From: Jeotgalibacillus malaysiensis
GTDB lineage: Bacteria > Bacillota > Bacilli > Bacillales > Jeotgalibacillaceae
Assembly (NCBI GenBank): GCA_000818095.1
Contig: CP009417.1
Span: 496,001 to 560,000 of the forward strand
DNA: 64,000 nt
Reading direction: 5' to 3'
Under the pieces are notes generated by a model. The model was not told the DNA's origin. It did not search any database and saw only the letters and a list, made by a program, of their open reading frames with translations. A program made the position numbers and the translations under genes. This document shows, piece after piece, positions 47,079-55,025 of the stretch (positions are counted from its first letter, which is position 1; each line of letters starts with the position of its first letter).

Positions 47079-47183
47079 AATAGAATCTTTGAGATAAATG
47101 GAATGAACTACAACCGAGAGTGAGTAGGATAAAGGATAACAAAACAAAAGGTGTACGCAATGTACATTGAGGAGGATAATAGG

Positions 47184-47600
47184 ATGAATCATTTTGCGAT
47201 GGACTGGTGGATGAAAGAAGAGGAGAAACGTAAGAATCTTCAAACGGCAAATCAAGTACATTTGATTAACAACCAGCTTTCAAATGCCATTATGCGATTA
47301 TCTGCAGATGTGAAAAAGGAAGAGTATCGAGAATTTGAAAGTGAGTACAATCGTCATCTCGTCCAATCTGGAATCTGGTATTTACGTTATGCCAACAACT
47401 TTGAGAATCCATTGGTGATGGGGGTACAAGCGGCTTGGATTGCGTTCATTTTCGAACAAGAAGAAAGCAAGGGCAATCTAAATAATCTCCGATACACAGA
47501 ACATGAGTTTCGCCGGTTGCTCAATCAAGTAAAAATGCAGGATTATCAAGCGTTTCATCAAATCCTTCATTTATTCCCGCATCTTCAATCCTGGCAATAA
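47184..47600 (+). CDS. Helical hypothetical protein
   Basis: 138 aa from ATG 47184 (GAGGAGG 8 nt upstream). Trp/Met-rich N-terminus ('MNHFAMDWWMKEEEKRK'), then helices ('VHLINNQLSNAIMRLSADVK', 'EHEFRRLLNQVKMQDYQAFH'). No signal peptide. Family not recognised. Own terminator. Confidence 0.72.
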   Translation: MNHFAMDWWMKEEEKRKNLQTANQVHLINNQLSNAIMRLSADVKKEEYREFESEYNRHLVQSGIWYLRYANNFENPLVMGVQAAWIAFIFEQEESKGNLNNLRYTEHEFRRLLNQVKMQDYQAFHQILHLFPHLQSWQ

Positions 47601-47627
47601 ACCCTCTCGAAAAGAGGGTTTTCTTTG
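47601..47627 (+). terminator. Intrinsic terminator
   Basis: ACCCTCT-CGAA-AAGAGGGT plus T run. Confidence 0.85.
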
Positions 47628-47637
47628 TTGATATATA

Positions 47638-47656
47638 TTGACAATAGTGATAAAAT
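47638..47656 (+). promoter_or_regulatory. Palindrome-box promoter
   Basis: TTGACAATAGTGAT (two mismatches); TAAACA at 17-bp spacing or TAAAAT at 47651-47656. Confidence 0.55.
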
Positions 47657-47688
47657 TAATTAAACAATAATCTAAAAGGTGTGGTGGT

Positions 47689-48042
47689 ATGAGAAGGAAG
47701 TTGCAGGAAATTGAGGAGTTTAGAGGCACGTTCACAGGAGTGTTTGTTCGAATGGGAGGTAAGAGAGGGTATAAGGGAATACTCCCAACGCTATTGTTGA
47801 AAGATGTGAGGAATCAGGAAGGGGAAATAATGACTGACCATCTTTGGTTCAACTTCACAAAAGGATTTCAAGAGCTTCGAGAGATTCGTGAAGGAGACGT
47901 CATTCAATTTGATGCTAGAGTCAAACCGTATGAAAAAGGTTACAAAGGGCGAAGAGTTAATGTTTATGATTCAAGCATTCAACTGGACTATAAATTAAGT
48001 CATCCTACAAAAATTTCAAAAGTGAATAAGGAGTGTGGTTAA
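47689..48042 (+). CDS. Possible OB-fold nucleic-acid-binding protein
   Basis: 117 aa, basic and beta-rich: 'EFRGTFTGVFVRMGGKRGYK', 'LPTLLLKDVRNQEGE', 'REGDVIQFDARVKPYEKGYK', 'GRRVNVYDSSIQLDYKL'. The 'GDVIQFDARV' strand-turn-strand resembles OB-fold single-strand binders of phages and plasmids. Stop lies 1 nt before the next gene's start, so they form an operon. Confidence 0.72.
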   Translation: MRRKLQEIEEFRGTFTGVFVRMGGKRGYKGILPTLLLKDVRNQEGEIMTDHLWFNFTKGFQELREIREGDVIQFDARVKPYEKGYKGRRVNVYDSSIQLDYKLSHPTKISKVNKECG

Positions 48043-48043
48043 T

Positions 48044-48442
48044 ATGGAACTAGGTAATTTGATGATGGGGAACTCACGGGGGAATTTTACAGTCAATCGG
48101 GATTGGCAGACCCAATTTCATGAATTTCTTGATGTATGTGGCTTTGATAATTATGGACACATCGATGATAAAGAGTTAGATATCTATAAACAGGAAGAAA
48201 CCAGTGGAAATGAAACGGATGTCTGGTTTGAGAATGACGTATTCATCATTCGACCTTATTATTGGGGAGATGAGGAAACATTTTGTGTGCGACCCAATTT
48301 TGTTTTCAAGCCAACAGGATTTGAATTACAGTGGTACAAATATCCATTCCGGGATTCTTATATGAATCAAGATATCTCGTTCAACACACTGCTTGACATC
48401 TTAAAACAATGTGAAAATAGTCTTGTTCCAGAACGTGTCTAA
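48044..48442 (+). CDS. Hypothetical protein
   Basis: 132 aa from ATG 48044 (AAGGAG 10 nt upstream). Aromatic and acidic beta-rich protein ('NETDVWFENDVFIIRPYYWG', 'CVRPNFVFKPTGFELQWYKY'). Co-transcribed with the OB-fold-like gene. Its C-terminal codons form the left arm of the terminator. No family recognised. Confidence 0.72.
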   Translation: MELGNLMMGNSRGNFTVNRDWQTQFHEFLDVCGFDNYGHIDDKELDIYKQEETSGNETDVWFENDVFIIRPYYWGDEETFCVRPNFVFKPTGFELQWYKYPFRDSYMNQDISFNTLLDILKQCENSLVPERV

Positions 48443-48456
48443 CACGTTCTTTTTCT
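48430..48456 (+). terminator. Terminator containing the stop codon
   Basis: AGAACGTG-TCTAA-CACGTTCT plus T run. Confidence 0.85.
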
Positions 48457-48501
48457 TTTTCATGACAGACGTATGGAGTAAATAGCGTTATACTAATCGG
48501 G

Positions 48502-48518
48502 AAGGAAATTTGTTCCTT
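48502..48518 (+). other. Leader hairpin
   Basis: AAGGAA-ATTTG-TTCCTT just after a TATACT -10-like hexamer near 48489, upstream of the DUF2325 gene. Confidence 0.5.
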
Positions 48519-48557
48519 TATTATGAGTGAAAAGAGGAATAGGGAAGGAAGGATAAC

Positions 48558-49763
48558 GTGAATCGTCAATCGATATTAAGACAAACAAAGCTTGAAATGA
48601 AGCGTTGGATTGAGCAAGTAGATTTTGAGAATGCCAATGAGATTAAAGAAAAGTTACTTTATTATTTTGAAGTGCTGGACGCCATTCATGATTTACCAGA
48701 AGCACCACCAAAGAAGGTGCAACCTGAAAAGAACACTGAAAAAGAGAAGCTCGAAACAAACGATATCGAAAAAGAGTCAACGGATTTAATCAATAGCGAA
48801 AACGATGTAGATAATGATAGAGACAAAGAGATAGAGAGCGTAGAAACAATAGAGGGAATGGAAGAGAAGAAAGAGACAGAAGAAAAAGATAGAGTGAAGA
48901 CAGAAGAAGGCTACATAGTCGAAAGAAAATTACGAGGAGCGATATTGACTGAAATTAATGCGTTTATACCGGAAGGGATTCTTCGAAAACTCGACATTGA
49001 GCATGGAGACAGAGTGGAAGCAAGAAAAATGGAAGATGCGTCGGATGATGGAAGAAATCGCTATCACTATACACTGATTGAAAAGGGAGATGGAAAAGAC
49101 GCTCCTGACCGGACACAAATGGAATACTGTGTTATTGAAAAAGAGGGCGGAATGTTTGTCGTTAAATCTAGTAGTTTGACAGGAGAAGAGATAAAGTTCA
49201 ATGGCGTTAGTTACCCAATTGTATTAAACGAAATGGATATTCGACATTTTTCATTGCAAGAGGGTGACATCATCGATATCGCCTATAGAAAAAGCATGCC
49301 AACCGAACACAAGGTGCTTTGGAAGCATGAAGATATTGAGATGCCCCATGAAAAAACAGGAGAATGGTCACGGAAAAAGAAGGGGAATGACCAAGAAAAA
49401 GATTTGTCAGATGACATAGAGCCGACATTAGACGGCGTGACCGTCATGATAGTAGGAAATGAAGGCTCCAGAACATCCTATCAAGAACAGGTTGAAAAAA
49501 GAGGGGGAGAACTATTGTGGATAGATGCGAAAGAGAAAGTCGAGCGGTTTGAACCGCTTGTCAAAAAATCATCATTTACGATTTTCTTATTAGGACTGAG
49601 TGGTCACACCGGAATGAAAAAAATTAAAGCATTATGTAAAGAATATAAAATACCGTTTGAAGCAACATTTAACCAAGGCATCACCTCCATCATACGTCTT
49701 GCAGAAGATACAGCTGAGAAATTGAAGAAAACAAAAAACGAGAACGTATCAGCTCTCGTCTAA
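48558..49763 (+). CDS. DUF2325-domain protein with long acidic linker
   Basis: 401 aa, GTG start after AAGGAAGG. A short helical N-terminus, then a 75-residue Glu/Lys/Asp-rich low-complexity linker, a beta-rich middle domain ('GYIVERKLRGAILTEINAFI', 'QEGDIIDIAYRK'), and a C-terminal DUF2325 domain: 'VTVMIVGNEGSRTSYQEQVE', 'FLLGLSGHTGMKKIKALCKE', 'FEATFNQGITSIIRLAE'. DUF2325 is a small Rossmann-like domain of unknown function in Bacillota. Ends 15 nt inside the convergent gene. Confidence 0.88.
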   Translation: MNRQSILRQTKLEMKRWIEQVDFENANEIKEKLLYYFEVLDAIHDLPEAPPKKVQPEKNTEKEKLETNDIEKESTDLINSENDVDNDRDKEIESVETIEGMEEKKETEEKDRVKTEEGYIVERKLRGAILTEINAFIPEGILRKLDIEHGDRVEARKMEDASDDGRNRYHYTLIEKGDGKDAPDRTQMEYCVIEKEGGMFVVKSSSLTGEEIKFNGVSYPIVLNEMDIRHFSLQEGDIIDIAYRKSMPTEHKVLWKHEDIEMPHEKTGEWSRKKKGNDQEKDLSDDIEPTLDGVTVMIVGNEGSRTSYQEQVEKRGGELLWIDAKEKVERFEPLVKKSSFTIFLLGLSGHTGMKKIKALCKEYKIPFEATFNQGITSIIRLAEDTAEKLKKTKNENVSALV

Positions 49764-50261
49764 ATTACGAGCCTTTCTTTTCCGCTCCATGCGGGAAGGA
49801 TTGGCTTTTTTAGTTGCGACCGGTTCGGAAATTACGTCATCGTTTTCTTTTGCAAGTTCCTCATCCTGCCCCTCTTCCTGATACAGGTCATCTAATGCCA
49901 CAATTCGTTTCGGACTGGCTAACGTCGAATCGGCTTCTGGATGTTGGACGACTTCTGTTGAAGATTCCTGAACAGATTCTTCTTTCACAGGGTTTTCGTT
50001 TAGATTCATCAAGACATCTTCGGGCTTCTTAACAGGATTATCTTCTTTCGACGTTTCATTTGGCTCCACTTCTTCCAAATCATTTAAAATATAGCTGTAA
50101 ACAGCATGGAAACCGAATGGCAACATGGTCAATAAAACCAATGCGATAAGCAGGTCACCAAATGATAGGAAAAGGAAATATTCAACCTTCAATAATACCA
50201 AAATGGTCTCGATGAACAAAATCACTGCTGTTACTAATCTTGGACGTTCAAAAAAGTTCAT
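49749..50261 (-). CDS. Two-helix membrane protein with acidic cytoplasmic tail
   Basis: 170 aa from the ATG 8 nt after AAAGGAG ('MNFFERPRL'). Two membrane helices within the first 70 residues, then a Glu/Pro/Val-rich disordered tail ending in a basic cluster ('RMERKRKARNL'). No family recognised. The 3' end overlaps the DUF2325 gene tail to tail. Confidence 0.78.
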   Translation of the reverse strand: MNFFERPRLVTAVILFIETILVLLKVEYFLFLSFGDLLIALVLLTMLPFGFHAVYSYILNDLEEVEPNETSKEDNPVKKPEDVLMNLNENPVKEESVQESSTEVVQHPEADSTLASPKRIVALDDLYQEEGQDEELAKENDDVISEPVATKKANPSRMERKRKARNLDES

Positions 50262-50353
50262 GGACAACACTCCTTTATGTTTTGTTTTGTATTTGACAGC
50301 TTTCGCCATCATTTATTGATTTATCGTATGTATTTCATGAGTCCCTCACAACT

Positions 50354-50386
50354 AAAAAACCCCCTCACGAAATCGTAAGAAGGTTA
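50354..50386 (-). terminator. Terminator of the phosphatase/ART operon
   Basis: On the minus strand an ACCTTCTTACG...CGTGAGGGGGT stem followed by six T. Confidence 0.75.
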
Positions 50387-50791
50387 AGCGATACTTTCTG
50401 TTGCCTCCTCATCCAAATCAATGAACGTGAAAAAGGATGTGTCATACACGATTAAATGAATGTCTCCATTTCCGTAGGTCAACGCACATGCCTTATATCC
50501 TTTTTCAAGCGTATAGTCCTGTAACCCTCGACAAGCTTCTTCTTCCTCATAGGAGAGTCCAGGGAAGATAGAAGGGATGTCTTCTTGATAATTTAAAAAC
50601 AGTACATCCTCATTCGTTCCCTCTGCTGTCAGAATGGTATTTCCATAAGTCTTCGCTTCACTGGCTCGACTCGTTAGATACACGGCACACCCCCAAATCC
50701 CCGGATATGGATTTGCCTTAAATCCCTCTTTTAAAATCTTATCTGCCATGAAGGATGATGTTCCGTGGTGCCATTTAATTGTTGATTCCAT
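50384..50791 (-). CDS. ART-fold protein, H-Y type (PARP/Tpt1-like)
   Basis: 135 aa from the ATG ('MESTIKWHHG') preceded by GGGAGGAA. His9-Gly10 ('KWHHGTSSFMADKILKEGF'), then 'GCAVYLTSRASEAKTYG' with Tyr38, and a late strand 'GDIHLIVYD', in the order of H-Y-x ADP-ribosyltransferases. The third catalytic position is not a Glu, so activity is uncertain. It starts 60 nt inside the dual-specificity phosphatase gene, indicating tight coupling of the pair. Confidence 0.72.
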   Translation of the reverse strand: MESTIKWHHGTSSFMADKILKEGFKANPYPGIWGCAVYLTSRASEAKTYGNTILTAEGTNEDVLFLNYQEDIPSIFPGLSYEEEEACRGLQDYTLEKGYKACALTYGNGDIHLIVYDTSFFTFIDLDEEATESIA

Positions 50792-51351
50792 AATAGTTCC
50801 TCCCATTCAAATCCTAGTTGTTTAACGGTCTGACGAACTTCCTGCTCGTTCCCCTCTATCTTTTGTTGAAAGAGTTGTTCCATAAGCTCTTCATGATGGC
50901 TGTCCCATCGTTCAATCCCCATTTCATCCTGGAACGACAAGATGTGTCGATTCGGAAAAATATGATGATTGAGATAGATACTACACTCTAAATCAAGTCG
51001 TTTGAGGTATCGTGCAAAGAGAATGCCAACAGCCGCACTTCGAGAGACGCCTGCTCGACAATGAACAATCACTTCATCCAGTTGACGCAACTCCTCAAAT
51101 GCTTCAAGGAGACACTTTGCTTCTTTTGAAGAAAAACAAACAGAGCCTGGATAATCTTCTTCTGCTGAACTGTGAAGGTCATCCACCACAAGTGTGCATA
51201 CAAAATCGAACAACTCGTCATATAGAAGTGGGGCGTTTCGTACCTCGGAGTTACCAAGAATCGCATCACTGTCAAAAAGGCGAATGATACCGGTTTTTTC
51301 TTTCGGGCGATACATGACCGCTTCATCATGCCCCATAATCTGTATCTTCAT
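50731..51351 (-). CDS. Dual-specificity/tyrosine phosphatase-like protein
   Basis: 206 aa from ATG ('MKIQIMGHDE'). The signature 'VIVHCRAGVSRSAAVGILFA' gives the P-loop HCx5RS with nucleophile Cys98 and Arg104; 'LVVDDLHSS' supplies the upstream Asp region. Cleaves phosphotyrosine or other phosphomonoesters via a Cys intermediate. Overlaps the downstream ART-fold gene by 61 nt. Both are driven by the minus-strand half of the divergent box promoter. Confidence 0.9.
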   Translation of the reverse strand: MKIQIMGHDEAVMYRPKEKTGIIRLFDSDAILGNSEVRNAPLLYDELFDFVCTLVVDDLHSSAEEDYPGSVCFSSKEAKCLLEAFEELRQLDEVIVHCRAGVSRSAAVGILFARYLKRLDLECSIYLNHHIFPNRHILSFQDEMGIERWDSHHEELMEQLFQQKIEGNEQEVRQTVKQLGFEWEELLWNQQLNGTTEHHPSWQIRF

Positions 51352-51381
51352 GGATACACCTCTTTTCTGATTCATACTCTT

Positions 51382-51425
51382 ATTATAGTCATTTTGTTGA
51401 CAATAGTCAAAATTAGGTTTAAAAT
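51382..51425. promoter_or_regulatory. Divergent promoter pair sharing one palindromic -35
   Basis: Perfect TTGACAATAGTCAA (51397-51410). Plus strand: -35 TTGACA, 17 bp, -10 TAAAAT (51420-51425). Minus strand: -35 TTGACT (51410-51405), 17 bp, -10 TATAAT (51387-51382). Two polymerases cannot bind at once, so one bound protein would control both sides. Confidence 0.85.
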
Positions 51426-51459
51426 AATAGTACTAAACCAACCGAAAGAGGCTGATGAT

Positions 51460-52074
51460 ATGAAAGAAAAAGACGTGGTAGAAAGTTCAGCTCCCATTCT
51501 TTGGAGAATGGAAGACGTACTGAAGCATCTCGTTCGAAATGTTGAGAGCATTCAAAAGCAATACCCAACGCATACAAGTGAAGTCCCTTACAGTTTTTCA
51601 TGCCAGTTGTTGATGGCATTTGTAGCTGACCGAATGGACAAAGAACTTCCAGAATCCTTATTTTTTGAGGCGTTGTTTAAAAAAGCCTCTTCTAAATACA
51701 GCGAAATCAATTTGTTTGCGAAGATGAACCACCCTAAATTCCCCCATATCCAACATCTCCCGATGGTTGCCACATCAAATAAAAATAATATGCCCCTGAA
51801 CACCATGCAAGAAATCCAGGCATATGCTTCAACCGAAGAACAGATTTCGGTAGCCGTCATGAATGATGGAATCGGAGCGGAATTAACTGTAGAAGATGTT
51901 TTCTCAAACGCATCCATCTTCCTTCAAATTAAGCCTGAATACGTTCAGTATTTACTTGAACATGATGAAGAGCAGATTCGAGAAGCATTGAACAAATACG
52001 AGGAAGAATTACGAAAAGAACTGAAAGAAACGGGGGGACTAGCTTGCAACAAACCAAGATTAAAACTTTCTTAA
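51460..52074 (+). CDS. Hypothetical protein
   Basis: 204 aa from ATG 51460 (AAAGAGG 8 nt upstream). Helical N-terminus ('ILWRMEDVLKHLVRNVESIQ'), a central mixed region, and a Glu/Lys-rich helix at the end ('DEEQIREALNKYEEELRKEL'). No motif recognised. The next gene starts inside it. Confidence 0.72.
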   Translation: MKEKDVVESSAPILWRMEDVLKHLVRNVESIQKQYPTHTSEVPYSFSCQLLMAFVADRMDKELPESLFFEALFKKASSKYSEINLFAKMNHPKFPHIQHLPMVATSNKNNMPLNTMQEIQAYASTEEQISVAVMNDGIGAELTVEDVFSNASIFLQIKPEYVQYLLEHDEEQIREALNKYEEELRKELKETGGLACNKPRLKLS

Positions 52075-52298
52075 AAAATAGATTCAGCCAGACCGCCTGG
52101 CATATCCAGGACGAAGATGAACAAAATAACGTCCTCTTGTTCGGGGAAGACGAGTCATATGTGTTGAAGCGAGCCGGTCGCCTTCCTCAGTTTAAAAAGA
52201 AACAGCTGAAGGTGAAGAGAGCTGAATATGCTGACAATCTAAAAAACGATATCTACACGCTTCGAGATGTGATGGCAGATAACGGATGGCGAGTATAA
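52044..52298 (+). CDS. Small basic hypothetical protein
   Basis: 84 aa, TTG start after a GGGGGG ribosome site, overlapping the previous gene by 31 nt. Basic central part ('LKRAGRLPQFKKKQLKVKRA'). The overlap and good ribosome site support a coupled gene. No family recognised. Confidence 0.65.
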   Translation: MQQTKIKTFLKNRFSQTAWHIQDEDEQNNVLLFGEDESYVLKRAGRLPQFKKKQLKVKRAEYADNLKNDIYTLRDVMADNGWRV

Positions 52299-52356
52299 GG
52301 GGATGGGAATGACCACCCCTTCTTTTTAATAGAATGAGAGATGCACAAATGATTGG

Positions 52357-52388
52357 TGTGATATTCACATTTTATTTTTAAGGAGGAA
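52357..52388 (+). other. Leader hairpin and ribosome site
   Basis: TGTG-ATATT-CACA (52357-52369), then TTTTATTTTTAAGGAGG. Confidence 0.6.
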
Positions 52389-52394
52389 TAGACG

Positions 52395-53054
52395 ATGTCT
52401 ATTAAGTTGATGAAACGAAACAAGTGGTTCCATGTAGGAAATATGGAAGTGAAGGAGAAAAAGTCTTCGTATGAAGGAAGTGGACTCTCTATTTCTATTC
52501 ATCCGAACGAATGGCGACGAATTGCTCGCTTGCCAGGGAATCTTTATAGTGTTACGAAGGAAAATCCATTGTTCTTAGACTACCATAAACTTTCAAAGAA
52601 GAAGCGGAACGAAATCTTTGAATGGGGACTTAAGAAAGGCTACCTGACTCCTGGAGAGGTGTTCATTTATGAATACGATGATGAAGGATATCCTGCCACG
52701 ATGGAGTTTTTAACTTATGACGAATGGTACTCTGAATGGGGCTATGAAGCGGATGACGAAGAAGAGTTGGGGCTCATGAAGAAGAGTTTGACGAAAGAAA
52801 CGACCTTCTTTGGCACAAAAGAGCTTTCTGAGCTTTCCGGTTGGGAATATAAGTTGCCACCTTCGCTTGCCCGGACATTCTGTATCATTCGTTATGCAGA
52901 AGAGGTGCTTGAACTCGATGGTGTTTACTGGAATGACATTCTGGATGTAAATCGCTACTCAGCTCCTCGTGCCGTCATCTTTCAATCAAAACTTGAGGAG
53001 TGGACTATTGAACTCGTTCAGGAATCCAAAACGTTTTCGAGCGTAGCTCATTGA
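52395..53054 (+). CDS. Hypothetical protein
   Basis: 219 aa. The N-terminal block 'KWFHVGNMEVKEKKSSYEGS', 'GLSISIHPNEWRRIARLPG' is of a kind seen in several phage and plasmid hypothetical proteins; the C-terminus holds 'SLARTFCIIRYAEEVLELDG' and 'PRAVIFQSKL'. His/Ser placement could suit an ART-like fold, but I cannot define a triad. Good ribosome site. First of three genes in a row. Confidence 0.72.
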   Translation: MSIKLMKRNKWFHVGNMEVKEKKSSYEGSGLSISIHPNEWRRIARLPGNLYSVTKENPLFLDYHKLSKKKRNEIFEWGLKKGYLTPGEVFIYEYDDEGYPATMEFLTYDEWYSEWGYEADDEEELGLMKKSLTKETTFFGTKELSELSGWEYKLPPSLARTFCIIRYAEEVLELDGVYWNDILDVNRYSAPRAVIFQSKLEEWTIELVQESKTFSSVAH

Positions 53055-53089
53055 CGTAGGATAACAGAAAAGCAAAGGAGGGGACGAAC

Positions 53090-53305
53090 ATGCCATTTCA
53101 ATTGGATATTTCATCACCTTGGGAAATCATTGCCGCCCTTCTTTTTCTATTCATGTTCCTTGCGTGGATGTACATCAAAGCACGTGTGGATGATGAAGAG
53201 AAAGAAGCGGTAGAAAAGCTTGGAAAGCGAAAGCGACTCAAGCGAAATGTTAAAAAGGTTAAAGCTCATGTGAAGCGTAAGATAAAAAAGGGGGAAAATA
53301 AATAA
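53090..53305 (+). CDS. Small single-pass membrane protein with basic tail
   Basis: 71 aa. Membrane helix 'WEIIAALLFLFMFLAWMYI' near the N-terminus, then a very basic helix ('LGKRKRLKRNVKKVKAHVKR'). Next gene starts at its stop (TAATG), so the two are coupled. No family recognised. Confidence 0.72.
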   Translation: MPFQLDISSPWEIIAALLFLFMFLAWMYIKARVDDEEKEAVEKLGKRKRLKRNVKKVKAHVKRKIKKGENK

Positions 53306-54015
53306 TGTTGACGTTATTAGTGGTTTTAGGAATCGGTGGAGCGGCGTATGGTGGTTATCGGTGGGCAACAAAAGACTCACGAGTAAAGGCGTTGCCTGCT
53401 CCAAAGACAATGAATAAACAGCCGTGGGTATTTCCGAATGAAAACAAGGATGGAATCTACCCGGTTTCACATATCCTGTTGTATTTGATGGCTACCGAAG
53501 ATGACGGTGTGCCAGAGGATTGGATGACAGATGTGAGACGACTTGAAGGTGATAAAATCGAGTATGACCATGTCCATGAAGGATTTTGGGAAACATTTTA
53601 CGAGTTAAATAAAGAGTTTCGTAAGTTCGATAAGGAAATTGATAAGCATGATGAAATGAAAGACTCGTCAAAAGCAGGCTATCAACTTTATTTGAACTCG
53701 CTCTATGAAATGAAATGTGAGATTTATGAGCTTGCTCAAGCGTGTTACGAATATATGCGTATCAATGAGCAAGAAGTGGTCGAGGAAGAAGAGGATGAAA
53801 AAGAAGAGCTTATGGTGGGTCGTACAGTGGAAGAACAAAAGCTTCTCGCTATCTACCATGATGAAGATTCTACTCCGGAGATGAAAGCGGAAGCGGAATA
53901 TCTCTTGGAAGAACTCAAGAAGATGAATCCGGAAAGTTATACAAATCCGAAACTTCAAGATATGGAACTCGACATGGAAACGATTCGACGCATTGTTGAT
54001 GCGAAAAAAATCTAA
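53305..54015 (+). CDS. Membrane-anchored helical protein
   Basis: 236 aa. N-terminal anchor ('LLVVLGIGGAAYGGYRWA') followed by a long acidic helical domain ('FWETFYELNKEFRKFDKEID', 'NEQEVVEEEEDEKEELM'). Re-initiation at the upstream stop. Pairs with the small membrane protein before it. No family recognised. Confidence 0.75.
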   Translation: MLTLLVVLGIGGAAYGGYRWATKDSRVKALPAPKTMNKQPWVFPNENKDGIYPVSHILLYLMATEDDGVPEDWMTDVRRLEGDKIEYDHVHEGFWETFYELNKEFRKFDKEIDKHDEMKDSSKAGYQLYLNSLYEMKCEIYELAQACYEYMRINEQEVVEEEEDEKEELMVGRTVEEQKLLAIYHDEDSTPEMKAEAEYLLEELKKMNPESYTNPKLQDMELDMETIRRIVDAKKI

Positions 54016-54021
54016 GAATAC

Positions 54022-54056
54022 AAAAAAGCGAAGGATTACATTCCCTCGCTTTTTCT
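54022..54056. terminator. Bidirectional terminator
   Basis: AAAAAGCGAAGG...CCCTCGCTTTTT between convergent genes. Confidence 0.85.
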
Positions 54057-54065
54057 TTTTGCTAT

Positions 54066-54638
54066 TCAGTTCCATTCTTCACGCAAGATAGAATACATCT
54101 TCATGTCGTGATAGTGTCCTTTGACAAACATCCGCTTCCGCAAAATGCCTTCAAATTCCATCCCGACCCGCTTCATGACATTTTCACTTCCGGCGTTGTC
54201 GATAAAGCAACGAGCTTGAATCCGGTTCATCGCCATCTTCTCAAATCCATGAGCCATAATGAGATTCACTGCCTTTGTAACAATGCCACGTCCCGCATAC
54301 GCCGGGTTAAGCATGTACCCTAACTCAGCAACATGATGACGGTTATCAACGTACAGGAGGCTTGTAGAGCCGACTATAACACCATCCAATTCAATCGCTA
54401 AGAATACGTCGTTAGAGCCTTCTAAGCGATTTAACGTGTAATCAATGAACGCTTTTGTGTCTTCAATCGATTGGTGAGCATCCCATGTCATTCCGTCTGC
54501 GATTTCATTTAAACTGCAGTAGGCAAACATGTCATATGCATCCTCCATTTTAAGTGGACGAAGGGTAATCTCGCCATTTGATAGCACAATCTGCTCTTTT
54601 TTCTCCATTACATCCTGTTTTTCATACGTGTTTAACAT
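54066..54638 (-). CDS. GNAT acetyltransferase, RimJ/RimL type
   Basis: 190 aa from ATG ('MLNTYEK'), 9 nt after AAAGGAG. RimJ/L-like blocks: 'EITLRPLKMEDAYDMFAYCS', 'ELGYMLNPAYAGRGIVTKAV' (acetyl-CoA-binding loop), 'MAMNRIQARCFIDNAGSENV', 'KRVGMEFEGILRKRMFVKGH', 'DMKMYSIL'. Transfers acetyl to a protein N-terminus or small amine. Monocistronic with the ACATTTTATTTCAAAGGAG leader. Confidence 0.92.
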   Translation of the reverse strand: MLNTYEKQDVMEKKEQIVLSNGEITLRPLKMEDAYDMFAYCSLNEIADGMTWDAHQSIEDTKAFIDYTLNRLEGSNDVFLAIELDGVIVGSTSLLYVDNRHHVAELGYMLNPAYAGRGIVTKAVNLIMAHGFEKMAMNRIQARCFIDNAGSENVMKRVGMEFEGILRKRMFVKGHYHDMKMYSILREEWN

Positions 54639-54701
54639 GGTAAACCGCTCCTTTGAAATAAAATGTCCACACACGCCATTTGGGGTGCATTATTAGACTG
54701 T

Positions 54702-54911
54702 TTAATTTGACTTAACGAATTGAACCTTATGTTCAACAACCTCTTTGATGCTTAGAATGGTTTCATAATAATCCTTGTGTTTAATTGCATCTTCAACTTC
54801 TTCTTGAGTGGAATACTTTCGGACTTCGATTTCACTATCCCTACCCCAATCATTCCCGCATTTCACATGCAACTCCCAGTACTTGTCAAATTCTTCGAGT
54901 TCCAATTTCAC
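54702..54911 (-). CDS. Small acidic hypothetical protein
   Basis: 69 aa, GTG start 8 nt after AGGAGG. Alpha/beta ('KYWELHVKCGNDWG', 'TQEEVEDAIKHKDYYETILS'). Upstream on the minus strand is CTGCATAGGATAGGAG, a TGCATAGNAT element. No family recognised. Confidence 0.68.
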   Translation of the reverse strand: MKLELEEFDKYWELHVKCGNDWGRDSEIEVRKYSTQEEVEDAIKHKDYYETILSIKEVVEHKVQFVKSN

Positions 54912-54995
54912 TTTGATTGCCTCCTATTAAAAAAATGGTCTAAACGACGCCTGAATTTGTTAATCTCCTATCCTATGCAGTTGGATAGGTAAAAA

Positions 54996-55025
54996 TAAAA
55001 AAGACCCTCATGCGAGAGTCTTTTC
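54996..55025 (-). terminator. Intrinsic terminator
   Basis: AAGACTCTCG-CAT-GAGGGTCTT on the minus strand followed by U tract. Confidence 0.85.
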
